From contig QQUJ01000023.1 in the NCBI GenBank assembly GCA_008501635.1, positions 62,001 to 126,000 on the forward strand: a stretch of DNA of 64,000 nucleotides, read 5' to 3'. A program made the position numbers and the translations under genes. The notes under the pieces were generated by a model. That model searched no databases, had not been told where the DNA came from, and worked only from the letters and a program-made list of their open reading frames with translations. Source of the stretch: Pseudomonadota bacterium. Lineage in GTDB: Bacteria; Pseudomonadota; Gammaproteobacteria; QQUJ01. Below, piece after piece: positions 8,844-16,718 of this stretch; within the stretch, counting starts at the first letter, position 1; each line of letters starts with the position of its first letter.

Positions 8844-11021
8844 ATGTTTGATTCAAATCTCACGCAGCTTCGCCACAAGGCCCGGGATCTGCATCAGCGC
8901 CGCCTGATCGTCGTATCGGGAAGCGTCGCCTGGTGCCGCGAACGCGCTGTCGAGATTTTCGCGACCAGCACCGGTGAGACGTTGTGGATCGGCGACGAGG
9001 CACGGCACGGCATCGCAACACTCGGTGCCGCGCGCAGCCGCAAGGTGTTGGGCCGCGAAGTGGATACCCTGGTCTTCGACGCCCACTGCGGTTTCGATCC
9101 CGATGCCTTCGGCGCCACGCTGGGCGCGGTACGCGGTGGCGGGTTGGCGGTACTGCTCACCCCGCCGGTGGTAACGTGGCCCACCTTCAACGATCCGCAG
9201 AACCGACGCATCACGGTGGCGGGTTACGATCCGGCAACTTTGAGCGCGCGCTACATCACTCGCCTGCTGCGCGTGCTGCGCGCGGACCCACACCTCTGGT
9301 GGCTGCAAGAGGGAGAGCCGATACCACCGCTTCCATCCGGTGCCTTGGAAACCCTTCCGCAGCCTGCCGAGCATGTCGCTCACGCACCCTGCCGCACCAC
9401 AGATCAAGCCCGCGCTGTCGAGGCCATCCTGCACACCGCCACCGGACACCGCCATCGCCCCGCCGTTCTGATCGCCGATCGCGGGCGCGGCAAATCGGCT
9501 GCTCTGGGTATCGCCGCCGCGCACCTTTTGCACGAACGCGACTGCTACATCGTCGTTACCGCTCCGCGCCGTGATGCCGTCGAACCGGTGTTCGCGCTCG
9601 CTCGATCGCTCGCTGCGAGTGAAACGCCCCACGGCGGCGGCCTGCTGGAGTTCGTGCCTCCGGATGAGCTGGTGCGCCATCCGCCCGCCGCCGATCTGGT
9701 GATGGTCGACGAAGCAGCGGGCATCCCCGCGCCTTTGCTGGCACAGATGCTGGTGCACTTTCCGCGCATCGTCTTCGCCACAACCGTACACGGCTACGAA
9801 GGAACCGGGCGCGGTTTTGCGCTGCGCTTTCAGCGCCTGCTCGACCGCGAAACGCCTGGATGGCGCGCACTGCAACTGAAAACGCCGATCCGCTGGTCGC
9901 CCAACGATCCCGTCGAAGCGCTGGCGTTTCGCGCCCTGCTGATGGATGCCAGGGCGGCCCCGGAAGAGGCGATCGCCGACGCTGATCCGGATGGCTGTCC
10001 CATCGACTTTATCGATCGCGACCAATTGATCAGCGATGAACCGTTGCTGTGTGAACTCTTCGGCCTGCTGGTCAACGCCCACTACCGCACCACGCCGCTG
10101 GATCTGCGTCATCTGCTCGACGGTCCCAACCTCGACATCGCGGTGCAGCGGCACCAGGGTCATGTCGTCGCGACGGCGTTGATGGCGCGTGAGGGCGGCT
10201 TCGATGCGGCAACGGCGCGCGCCATCTGGTCCGGCCGCCGCCGTCCGCAGGGACATCTGCTCGCGCAATCGCTGGCGGCGTATCTTGGCATCGAAGAGGG
10301 ACCGCAATTGATCGGTGCGCGCATTCTGCGCATCGCCGTGCATCCCGCAGTACAACGGCGCGGTTTCGGCACAGCGTTGATCGCGCACCTCACGGCCACC
10401 AGCCAGGCGCAGGGACTGGACTATCTCGGATCGAGTTTCGGCGCCACAGCGGAACTGATGCGTTTCTGGGCCGCCTGCGGTTGCCGCCCGATCCGCATCG
10501 GTCACCGTCGTGAGGCCTCCAGTGGCCAGCACTCCGTGCTGGTTTTTCATCCGCTATCGCAACGTGGGCAACGCATCGACGCGCAAGCACGCGAACGCTA
10601 TCGGCGCAACCTGCAGGTCGGACTCAACAGCAGTTTTGCCGACCTTGAACCGGAGTTGCTCACGTTGTTGCTTGAGGAGACTGTCCCGACTTCAGGCGAC
10701 ACGCTCGATACGCACGACTGGCACGATCTCGTCGCCTTCGCCTTCGCGCTGCGCGGTTACGAATCCGCGCAAGCGGCAATCGAGCGCTTCACCCCATTCG
10801 CGTTGACACAGGCCAGCGCCGATGGGCAGATTGCGGACGACGTCCGCGCACTGCTCATCTTCAAGATCATCCAGCGTCACGACTGGCCCGAAACCGCGGC
10901 GCAATTCGGCTTCGCTGGACGCCGTGAATGCGTGGAACGACTGCGCGCAGCACTACGGCCGTTGCTGCTGCGACATGGGGATGATTCGGTACGAGATCTG
11001 ATCGAACAGCTGTCCAATTAG
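8844..11021 (+). CDS. tmcA: tRNA(Met) cytidine acetyltransferase TmcA
   Basis: The 725-residue product has the four-part architecture of TmcA. An N-terminal DUF1726 domain (MFDSNLTQLRHKARDLHQRR onward) is followed by a helicase-like ATPase with Walker A ADRGRGKSAALG near residue 210 and Walker B LVMVDEAAGIP. A GNAT acetyltransferase domain follows near residue 495 (RILRIAVHPAVQRRGFGTAL, acetyl-CoA binding loop), then a C-terminal tRNA-binding tail. TmcA uses ATP and acetyl-CoA to make N4-acetylcytidine at the wobble position of elongator tRNA-Met. The predicted substrate tRNA is encoded in this window at 34885-34961. The start at MFDSNL matches the family N-terminus; upstream in-frame sequence is not conserved-looking. 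Confidence 0.95.
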   Translation: MFDSNLTQLRHKARDLHQRRLIVVSGSVAWCRERAVEIFATSTGETLWIGDEARHGIATLGAARSRKVLGREVDTLVFDAHCGFDPDAFGATLGAVRGGGLAVLLTPPVVTWPTFNDPQNRRITVAGYDPATLSARYITRLLRVLRADPHLWWLQEGEPIPPLPSGALETLPQPAEHVAHAPCRTTDQARAVEAILHTATGHRHRPAVLIADRGRGKSAALGIAAAHLLHERDCYIVVTAPRRDAVEPVFALARSLAASETPHGGGLLEFVPPDELVRHPPAADLVMVDEAAGIPAPLLAQMLVHFPRIVFATTVHGYEGTGRGFALRFQRLLDRETPGWRALQLKTPIRWSPNDPVEALAFRALLMDARAAPEEAIADADPDGCPIDFIDRDQLISDEPLLCELFGLLVNAHYRTTPLDLRHLLDGPNLDIAVQRHQGHVVATALMAREGGFDAATARAIWSGRRRPQGHLLAQSLAAYLGIEEGPQLIGARILRIAVHPAVQRRGFGTALIAHLTATSQAQGLDYLGSSFGATAELMRFWAACGCRPIRIGHRREASSGQHSVLVFHPLSQRGQRIDAQARERYRRNLQVGLNSSFADLEPELLTLLLEETVPTSGDTLDTHDWHDLVAFAFALRGYESAQAAIERFTPFALTQASADGQIADDVRALLIFKIIQRHDWPETAAQFGFAGRRECVERLRAALRPLLLRHGDDSVRDLIEQLSN

Positions 11022-11179
11022 CTCAGCACCGATCCGAGTATGGCGAATCACTGCGCCGGTAGGGCACGTGGGCCCCGACAACACCCTCATCATCACCCTA
11101 CCCGCGATCGCCTATACTTTGAACCGTACCGCGCGCAGCCACGACTGAGTGTCTGGACACGAGTGCAAAGGAGAACAGG

Positions 11180-12040
11180 GTGGCGCAACGATGGACCCGC
11201 AAGCAGATATTGGGTGCCTGGCTCGCCGTCGTGTCATCACCCGCGCTGGCGGCACCCGCTGACTTCGGCGCCAAACCCATCGCGCCACCCGCGAAATCTG
11301 CTCCCACCATCGCCCGCTATACCTACACCGCGCAGATACGCACCGCGGTACGCCCATCAAATCCGGTCGTTGCCGGCGGTATCTCCTGGCAATGCACTGG
11401 ATCGTGGTGCACCGCCAGCGGACCCTGGCTCGTGCCCTCCGTGGAGAGTTGTCGCGCCCTGGCCGAAATCGTCGGCGCTATCACCGCCTATGGACGACCC
11501 GGAAGAACACTGAGCGCGGCAGATCTGGCACGATGCAATGCTACTCAAGCGAAATTCAATTCGGGCAGTCAGCATAGCGAGATCAACCAGAAAACCCGGA
11601 AACGTATTCCCGCCAAGACACCTGAATGGAGCAGCTTTCAACCCAGCGATCCCGGCACTCCCCTCCTCAAACACAATGAAATGGCGGAACATGGCCATCG
11701 CGGAGCAGCACAATCGAAACTCCCGCCCATTACCGGTGCGCGGTTGCCGAAGCCCGCAGTAAAGCCTGCGCGCCCCCCTGCGCCAGCTACAAGTTCAGCG
11801 CGCTTCGAACTCAACTTTCTCGCCACCCCGAGGGCGGGCGCAACACCAGCTGCGCCTGGCGCCCCGGCAGGCTCGGCGAGTGGCGGGCCGCGCGCGCAAC
11901 GGTTCGAGCATAACTTCATCGCGACGCCCAGGGCGGGTGTGGTTCCGGCGGCCCCGACAAGACCCGAAGAGACCACCGGCGCCGATCTGCGCACAACTCG
12001 GTTCGAACTCAATTTCATTGCGCAACCCAGAACGCGCTAA
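11180..12040 (+). CDS. Exported protein with four-cysteine module and C-terminal RFELNF repeats
   Basis: A GTG start lies behind AAAGGAGAACAG. A signal peptide (LGAWLAVVSSPALAAP) is followed by a four-cysteine module at about residues 45-115: GISWQC, WCTASGPW, a CRALAE helix and a terminal ARCN. The same module occurs in the protein at 17840-19810. The middle region is polar and low in predicted structure. The C-terminal 80 residues contain three copies of R-F-E-x-N-F-[IL]-A-[TQ]-P-R separated by Ala/Pro/Gly linkers. I do not recognise a named family. It is probably periplasmic or secreted, with two disulfides likely. The 12060 gene starts 19 bases downstream and is probably in the same operon. 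Confidence 0.8.
   Translation: MAQRWTRKQILGAWLAVVSSPALAAPADFGAKPIAPPAKSAPTIARYTYTAQIRTAVRPSNPVVAGGISWQCTGSWCTASGPWLVPSVESCRALAEIVGAITAYGRPGRTLSAADLARCNATQAKFNSGSQHSEINQKTRKRIPAKTPEWSSFQPSDPGTPLLKHNEMAEHGHRGAAQSKLPPITGARLPKPAVKPARPPAPATSSARFELNFLATPRAGATPAAPGAPAGSASGGPRAQRFEHNFIATPRAGVVPAAPTRPEETTGADLRTTRFELNFIAQPRTR
11801..12037 (+). repeat. Three tandem RFELNF-type protein repeats at the C-terminus of the 11180 gene
   Basis: In frame, the units read RFELNFLATPRAG, RFEHNFIATPRAG and RFELNFIAQPRTR, starting about 33 codons apart, with the last unit ending at the stop codon. The linkers are rich in Ala, Pro, Gly and Thr. The amino-acid motif is kept better than the DNA (for example CTCAACTTT, CATAACTTC and CTCAATTTC), which points to selection on the peptide rather than recent DNA duplication. 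Confidence 0.85.
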
Positions 12041-12059
12041 GCACCCGGGAGGATCCCTT

Positions 12060-12626
12060 ATGAAACCGTTATCGAAGCATTGGCCACTGTATCTGCTGCT
12101 CGCAACATTGCCCGGTGGGACAACAAGTTACGCGCAATTCCCGCAGCCGGGAATCGGACATCAATCCTATGGCGGTCCGCGCGAGACAATCACCATCAGC
12201 GGGCGCGTCGTCACCGATGACGGAACTCCCGTTTCCGGTATCGAGCTCGGGGTGCCGATCAGTGGTGGTCTACTGGGCTTGCCTGTCAGGCGGCCATTCC
12301 GTGGCATGAGTTCCATGTGTTTCGATAACTTCCGCGGTAGCTTTACCACCGACGAGATGGGGCGCTACAGCTTCACCGTCGATTATCTGCCCGAAGCGCC
12401 CAGCGGTCTGGGGGGTGACGAACGTTGCCACCAGCAGCGCAGCCGTATGACTCAAAACAATATCAACGTCATTCCGTCGCCGTTCGGCCCGATCAACTCA
12501 AACTACACCCTGCGTGTGGCGACCGGTCCATTGCCCACGCGCCCGCTACCGACACCAACGCTCCTACAAAATCCGAATCCCGCGCGCCGGACCCCGGGGG
12601 GCTTCGCGCCGAGTCTATCGCGCTAA
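12060..12626 (+). CDS. Exported protein with carboxypeptidase-regulatory-like (Ig-like) domain
   Basis: The 188-residue product has a signal peptide (WPLYLLLATLPGGTTSYAQ). It is followed by ETITISGRVVTDDGTPVSGIEL and, later, FTTDEMGRYSFTVDYLPE, the opening strands and closing turn of a CarboxypepD_reg-like beta-sandwich. The two elements are separated by an unusually long insert containing MSSMCFDNFRG. Two cysteines (CFDNF and ERCHQQ) may form a disulfide. The C-terminal ~35 residues are Pro/Thr-rich. GGAGGATCC precedes the ATG. It probably forms an operon with the four-cysteine protein just upstream, so the two may act together in the envelope or outside the cell. Function unknown. Confidence 0.75.
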   Translation: MKPLSKHWPLYLLLATLPGGTTSYAQFPQPGIGHQSYGGPRETITISGRVVTDDGTPVSGIELGVPISGGLLGLPVRRPFRGMSSMCFDNFRGSFTTDEMGRYSFTVDYLPEAPSGLGGDERCHQQRSRMTQNNINVIPSPFGPINSNYTLRVATGPLPTRPLPTPTLLQNPNPARRTPGGFAPSLSR

Positions 12627-12715
12627 CTCTGAAGTTCCAGTGCGAGGAACGATGCGCATTCAATCAGCGCATCGAGCAGTCGCCCGTTAGCCCCCCTGGC
12701 TGATCAAAGGAGCTT

Positions 12716-13438
12716 TCAGGTGCCGCTGATAATCAGTTTCCCGAGCAACCCCACGGCAAACCCCGACACTGCACCCAGCGGAGGAAACCAATGACGTCGC
12801 AAGTGCGACTGCGGCGCTATGTCCTGGAAAATCAGATACAGGATACCGCCGGACGCAACCAGCATCAGTGCACCGAGGAAATGGGTGTGTACGGAAATAA
12901 ATGCCCACCCGAGAAGACCCATGACAGGCCCGATCGGGACGAGAAGGCACATTAGAACAAGTACTCGACGGGATCTTGCACCTTTCACCGACATCAATTC
13001 CCGATACGAATTAAAACCCTCGGGCAGGTTTTGCAGTCCGATGAAAATCGCCAACAAAGGGGCGGCACCCGACCCCACGGCAAACACCCCTCCCAGCGCT
13101 ATCGACTCCGGTACATAGTCAAGCAGCGTGGCACTGAACTGTGGGGAGTCGCGTCGGCGAAGTCCTAACGCGCGCTCCATCAGGAAAAACAGAACACCGC
13201 CCAACAGAAAGTAGAGCACGCAAAAGTATGGCTGCTGCACATAGTCCACACCCTCGGGCAGCAACACCAATGCCACCGCGGCCAGCAGAATACCGCCGCC
13301 AAATGCAATGACAAAATGCCTGAACTCCTTCTCCAGCCATTGGGGACGGATGCGTTCGATCTTTGCAATGAAACCCCCCAATGGGATACAAGCACCAGCC
13401 GCCGCCGTGTAAGCCACTATCTCAACGATTTCCTCCAT
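12716..13438 (-). CDS. ZIP-family metal transporter
   Basis: A 240-residue polytopic membrane protein with about eight hydrophobic segments. Segment 4 contains DYVPESIALGG and segment 5 contains FIGLQNLPEGFNSY, the paired H/N-x-P-E-metal-binding helices typical of ZIP transporters (here with VPES and LPEG). The family imports divalent cations such as Zn2+, Fe2+ or Mn2+ into the cytoplasm. Canonical His residues in the first site are replaced by Tyr-Val, so metal preference may be atypical. The start at MEEIVEIV is behind GGGGCAGG; an in-frame TTG four codons upstream is less likely. It is divergent from the PepSY gene at 13659. Confidence 0.85.
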   Translation of the reverse strand: MEEIVEIVAYTAAAGACIPLGGFIAKIERIRPQWLEKEFRHFVIAFGGGILLAAVALVLLPEGVDYVQQPYFCVLYFLLGGVLFFLMERALGLRRRDSPQFSATLLDYVPESIALGGVFAVGSGAAPLLAIFIGLQNLPEGFNSYRELMSVKGARSRRVLVLMCLLVPIGPVMGLLGWAFISVHTHFLGALMLVASGGILYLIFQDIAPQSHLRRHWFPPLGAVSGFAVGLLGKLIISGT

Positions 13439-13658
13439 AACCTGCCCCAAGCGGGTTCGTCTCCTTGTCGGTTTTCAATCAATGGGTGCTCTTGGTTTCA
13501 GGACAACACCCGTTTTCGCCTGAAGGTCTGCAAACGGCTGTTTCCATACTGCCATCACCTGGATGTTTTTTCAGGATGAATTCAGCTGGCTGTTTCATAC
13601 TGCGCTCACGGTCGTTACCCAGATCACCATTTAACACTGCCCAACTGGAGATTTAATC

Positions 13659-13982
13659 ATGAAAACATCACATGCCATTTTGGCCATCGCCCTGACCAGC
13701 GCCACCATTGGTGGTAGCGCGTTTGCCGTATCGGCAAACGATACCGCCAACAGGTCCAGCACAACTCCCGCGAACTGGCTGGAAATACCCGCCATCTACG
13801 CCAAGGTAAAAGCCGCCGGCTTCAACGATATTTATGAAATCGAGCGTGAGCACAATGGCTATGAAGTAAAGGCCATCGGCCCCAATGGCGAGCGCGTCAA
13901 GCTGCTGGTCGACCCGGTGACCGGAGAGGTGCTTCAGTCCCGTTTCAAGCAGGACAAATATCGCGGATACCGCAGCGATTAA
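13659..13982 (+). CDS. Small exported PepSY-domain protein
   Basis: 107 residues with a signal peptide (HAILAIALTSATIGGSAFA), then a single PepSY domain. WLEIPAIYAKVKAAGFNDIYEIEREHNGYEV and DPVTGEVLQSR fit the helix-strand pattern and the DxxTGEVL hallmark. Small periplasmic PepSY proteins often accompany heme- or flavin-containing membrane reductases and sensor kinases. Here the next gene, 98 bases downstream, is such a reductase. Shine-Dalgarno CTGGAG lies upstream of the ATG. Confidence 0.87.
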   Translation: MKTSHAILAIALTSATIGGSAFAVSANDTANRSSTTPANWLEIPAIYAKVKAAGFNDIYEIEREHNGYEVKAIGPNGERVKLLVDPVTGEVLQSRFKQDKYRGYRSD

Positions 13983-13995
13983 TCGACCATGAGAC

Positions 13996-14030
13996 GCCCC
14001 TGTCACCCCGTTGAAGCGGGGAGCAGGGGC
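13996..14030 (+). terminator. Stem-loop between the PepSY and reductase genes
   Basis: GCCCCTG pairs with CAGGGGC, and an inner CCCC...GGGG extends the stem around a TTGAAGC loop. There is no T-run after it, so it is more likely an intra-operon attenuating or RNA-stabilising hairpin than a full terminator. It would favour higher expression of the upstream PepSY gene. Confidence 0.5.
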
Positions 14031-14080
14031 GCCCCTCGGAGTAGCAAAATCAGTTCCATACCTGATCACTGAGGCCGCCC

Positions 14081-15400
14081 ATGAAGACCATCCTCACCAG
14101 CTTTCTTGCTCTCATCACCGTTGCCTGGGGCTGGGAGATACTCTCGCCGCAGCACCTCACGGCCGGCTCATTGCCTTGGACCCTGCGCCAGGAGGCGCTC
14201 TATCTGACCGGCCTCTGGTCCATCTCCCTGATGTCGCTGGCGATGGTGCTGGCCACCCGCCCCGCCTGGCTGGAACGGCCGCTGGGCGGCATGGACCGTA
14301 TCTACCGACTGCACAAATGGAGCGGCATCCTGGCGGTCGGATTCGCGGCCGTGCACTGGCTGGTGGAGATGTCGGACGACCTGCTCAAGGCAACCGTCGG
14401 ACGCGCCGGCCGCATCAGAAAGGATGACTTCTCGGCCTTCGCCGAGCCGGTACAAGATTTTGGTGAAGCCCTGGGCGAGTGGGCAATCTATGTACTCTTC
14501 GTGCTGCTGGCGTTGACCCTGTGGAATCAATTTTCCTACCGCCTGTGGCGGCCGCTGCATCGCGCGATGCCGGTGCTCTATCTGCTGCTCGCTTTCCACT
14601 CAATCGTGCTGGCACCGGCAAATTACTGGAGTCAGCCCACGGGGCTGCTGCTGTCCGTGCTGCTCACAGCCGGTGTGATGGCCAGCGTGTTGTCACTTAC
14701 CGGGCGCATCGGGCGCGGAAGGCGGGTAACCGGTCATGTAGTCGCGGTGGAAAACCCGACTCCCGATATCGTTGAGGTACGTTGCCGTCTGGCTGATGGG
14801 TGGCGCGGCCATCGCCCGGGCCAGTTTGCCTTCGTGACCTTTGACAGCAGCGAGGGCGCACACCCCTTCACCATCGCCAGTGCCGATCACGGCGACCACA
14901 TCGTCACCTTCGCCATCAAGTCATTGGGCGACTATACCCGCAAACTGTCCAGGCAACTGGTAGTCGGCAACCCGGTTCAGGTCGAGGGTCCCTATGGTCG
15001 ATTCGAGCTCGACCGTACCAACCGCCGTGCACGGCAGATCTGGATCGCGGCCGGCATCGGCGTCACGCCATTTATCGCCTGGCTGGAATCCCTCCAGGGT
15101 GAGCGTGCCGCAGAGGTCGCAGCCGATCTCCACTACTGCGTACGTGACCGCACGACCGACCCATTTGTACAGCGTCTGCAGGAATTGTGCGCGGAGCTGC
15201 CGGAGGTCCGGTTGCATCTGCATGACGAGCAGAGCGGCCCACTGACCGCCGAGGCCCTGGCGGCGACATCCGGCAATGTCAAACGCGCCGAGGTGTGGTT
15301 CTGTGGACCCCGCAGCTTCGCCGAGACCCTGCGCAACGGTCTGCGTCAGGTCTGGCCGGGAAGCGTCCGTTTTCATCAGGAAGCGTTCAAGATGCGCTGA
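14081..15400 (+). CDS. Ferric-reductase-like flavocytochrome (FRE-type transmembrane domain plus FAD/NAD(P)H domain)
   Basis: The 439-residue protein has six membrane helices in the first ~215 residues, including paired histidines in LHKWSGILAVGFAAVHW and further His residues in RPLHRAMPVLYLLLAFHS, suiting two b-type hemes. The cytoplasmic part has the FAD motif HPFTIAS, then AAGIGVTPFIAWL for NAD(P)H phosphate binding and WFCGPRSF near the end. It should pass electrons from NAD(P)H through FAD and heme across the membrane to ferric iron, oxygen or a periplasmic acceptor. It follows the PepSY gene, and the pair probably forms one redox unit. It resembles ferric reductase/NOX-type proteins more than MsrQ because it has its own reductase domain. 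Confidence 0.88.
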   Translation: MKTILTSFLALITVAWGWEILSPQHLTAGSLPWTLRQEALYLTGLWSISLMSLAMVLATRPAWLERPLGGMDRIYRLHKWSGILAVGFAAVHWLVEMSDDLLKATVGRAGRIRKDDFSAFAEPVQDFGEALGEWAIYVLFVLLALTLWNQFSYRLWRPLHRAMPVLYLLLAFHSIVLAPANYWSQPTGLLLSVLLTAGVMASVLSLTGRIGRGRRVTGHVVAVENPTPDIVEVRCRLADGWRGHRPGQFAFVTFDSSEGAHPFTIASADHGDHIVTFAIKSLGDYTRKLSRQLVVGNPVQVEGPYGRFELDRTNRRARQIWIAAGIGVTPFIAWLESLQGERAAEVAADLHYCVRDRTTDPFVQRLQELCAELPEVRLHLHDEQSGPLTAEALAATSGNVKRAEVWFCGPRSFAETLRNGLRQVWPGSVRFHQEAFKMR

Positions 15401-15617
15401 GCAGGTTAATTTTCCAGTCCTGGCGGGAACCAAGTTGTGTAACGTGTTGAAGTCAGTGTGCAGCGGGTGTGGGACCCCGGCATCCGCTGGTTGCACTGCA
15501 TTAACCGGTTGTCGGTGCTGGCCCCGTCAGGCAGCGGAATGGTTATCTACAACGGCTGGGATCTTGGCACATCGCCGGCGACGCCAGGATCTGGCTCAAG
15601 GAGTTACATGTATGGAG

Positions 15618-15679
15618 AAACCGGGTCAGAGCGCAATTGTTTCCAATATTGGAATGTATTGCTCTCTGACCCGGTTTTT
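15618..15679. repeat. Near-perfect palindromic element with ACCGGGTCAGAG ends
   Basis: AAACCGGGTCAGAG on the left is matched by CTCTGACCCGGTTT on the right. The interior continues the symmetry (GCAAT...ATTGC around TTCCAATATTGGAA), giving a palindrome of roughly 60 bases. GGGTCAGAG-bounded palindromes of this sort are dispersed in many gammaproteobacterial genomes and are often linked to REP-associated or IS200-like transposases. No transposase gene lies nearby. It sits in an otherwise gene-free stretch of about 300 bases between the reductase gene and the convergent 15707-16498 gene, so as RNA it could also serve as a bidirectional terminator. Confidence 0.85.
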
Positions 15680-15706
15680 AAATATGAGCAGGGTCGGTCT
15701 CGCTCA

Positions 15707-16498
15707 CTAAATCGTAATCTCCTCCCCATACCCCATGACCTGGCACTCTGCGCCTCTGCTCTCCACCTGTTTCTTAAAGTAGCGAACATCAGCCGAGTTA
15801 CCGCCTCTTATCCAAAAAAACGCACCATCGTAATGGCATGGGATCACCAGTTTGGGTGCGATGAGCTCAACCGCTGCCAGCGCCTCGTCTTCGTTCATCG
15901 TGTTCTTTGGAAGGCGCCCTCCGATGGGAATCATCAGTACATCGGCTTTCAGGTCTTCCCATTCCTGTTGCAGCAAGGTGTCGCCAAGGTTGACGAGCGT
16001 GGTTCCACCGACCGTAATCTTGAATCCAATGCTACCCAGGCCTATACGTTCTCCCGGCCCGGGTGTGATCTCGTGCCGCAGGAGACCAAAAAAGAAAGAG
16101 AGGGCCAGGGGACCGTGAACCGTTTTGATCCCCTCGATCCGCACGCCGTCGACCTCGACAGCCTGACCAACCTCCAGGGGATACAACCGATCGAGCCTGG
16201 TGGAATACCGAATCCCCCGTTTCCTCGGATCCAGCAGCACCCTCTCTTTTCCGTTCTCCTTTACCAGCGCCTTCCCGCAGATGACGGGCGCATTAGCACA
16301 CCGCGCCACGCGATCAACGTACCAGTAATGATCGGGATCACCGTGGGTGGCCAGTACGTGCGTGACATCGCCCCACTCTACCTTGGGTATCAGGCTGTTC
16401 AGCTTGCCGATCCAGAGATTGAGGCCGGGATCGATAGCGATCTTGGTCGCGGCCTCTTCTATCAAAAAGGCGTTGTACAGAAAGTATCTCAATCGCAT
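15707..16498 (-). CDS. Metallo-beta-lactamase-fold (UlaG-like) hydrolase with altered metal motif
   Basis: The 263-residue protein begins YFLYNAFLIEEAATKIAIDPG and has VLATHGDPDHYW where the family normally shows HxHxDH. IKTVHGPLALS, LVNLGDTLL and VIPCHYDGAFF follow, the usual later metal ligands and the closing His segment. This layout matches the UlaG-like, metal-dependent L-ascorbate-lactonase-type branch. The second histidine of the first motif is replaced by aspartate (HGDPDH), so metal 1 coordination may differ or the enzyme may bind one metal. The substrate is unknown. The upstream gene on this strand is the antiporter, about 220 bases away. Confidence 0.8.
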   Translation of the reverse strand: MRLRYFLYNAFLIEEAATKIAIDPGLNLWIGKLNSLIPKVEWGDVTHVLATHGDPDHYWYVDRVARCANAPVICGKALVKENGKERVLLDPRKRGIRYSTRLDRLYPLEVGQAVEVDGVRIEGIKTVHGPLALSFFFGLLRHEITPGPGERIGLGSIGFKITVGGTTLVNLGDTLLQQEWEDLKADVLMIPIGGRLPKNTMNEDEALAAVELIAPKLVIPCHYDGAFFWIRGGNSADVRYFKKQVESRGAECQVMGYGEEITI

Positions 16499-16718
16499 GG
16501 CATATACGCCTCATTTCAGTGGTGGGCCACGCCGATGGTCACCCTCTGCAATCGACGTTTACGTGAATAGATCGTGTCGCTGTCGCGCGGCTTGCACCGG
16601 TCCCACTGTCGCATCGACAAAACGTGGTACCGCTGAGTGTGTGAAATTAAATCCGTCCCCCTTTTGCTGCCTTTTTGCTTGAGATCATTCTATGCAGCCA
16701 GCATACAATCTTCTGACG

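Noticed and set aside
8853-10550. 565-codon frame on the minus strand opposite tmcA
   Set aside because: TmcA motifs are intact on the plus strand. The antisense product is rich in Arg/Gln/His with no domain, a shadow of GC-rich coding.
15618-15679. CRISPR repeat or phage attachment site
   Set aside because: There is only one palindrome, no regular spacing and no integrase; it fits a dispersed palindromic element.
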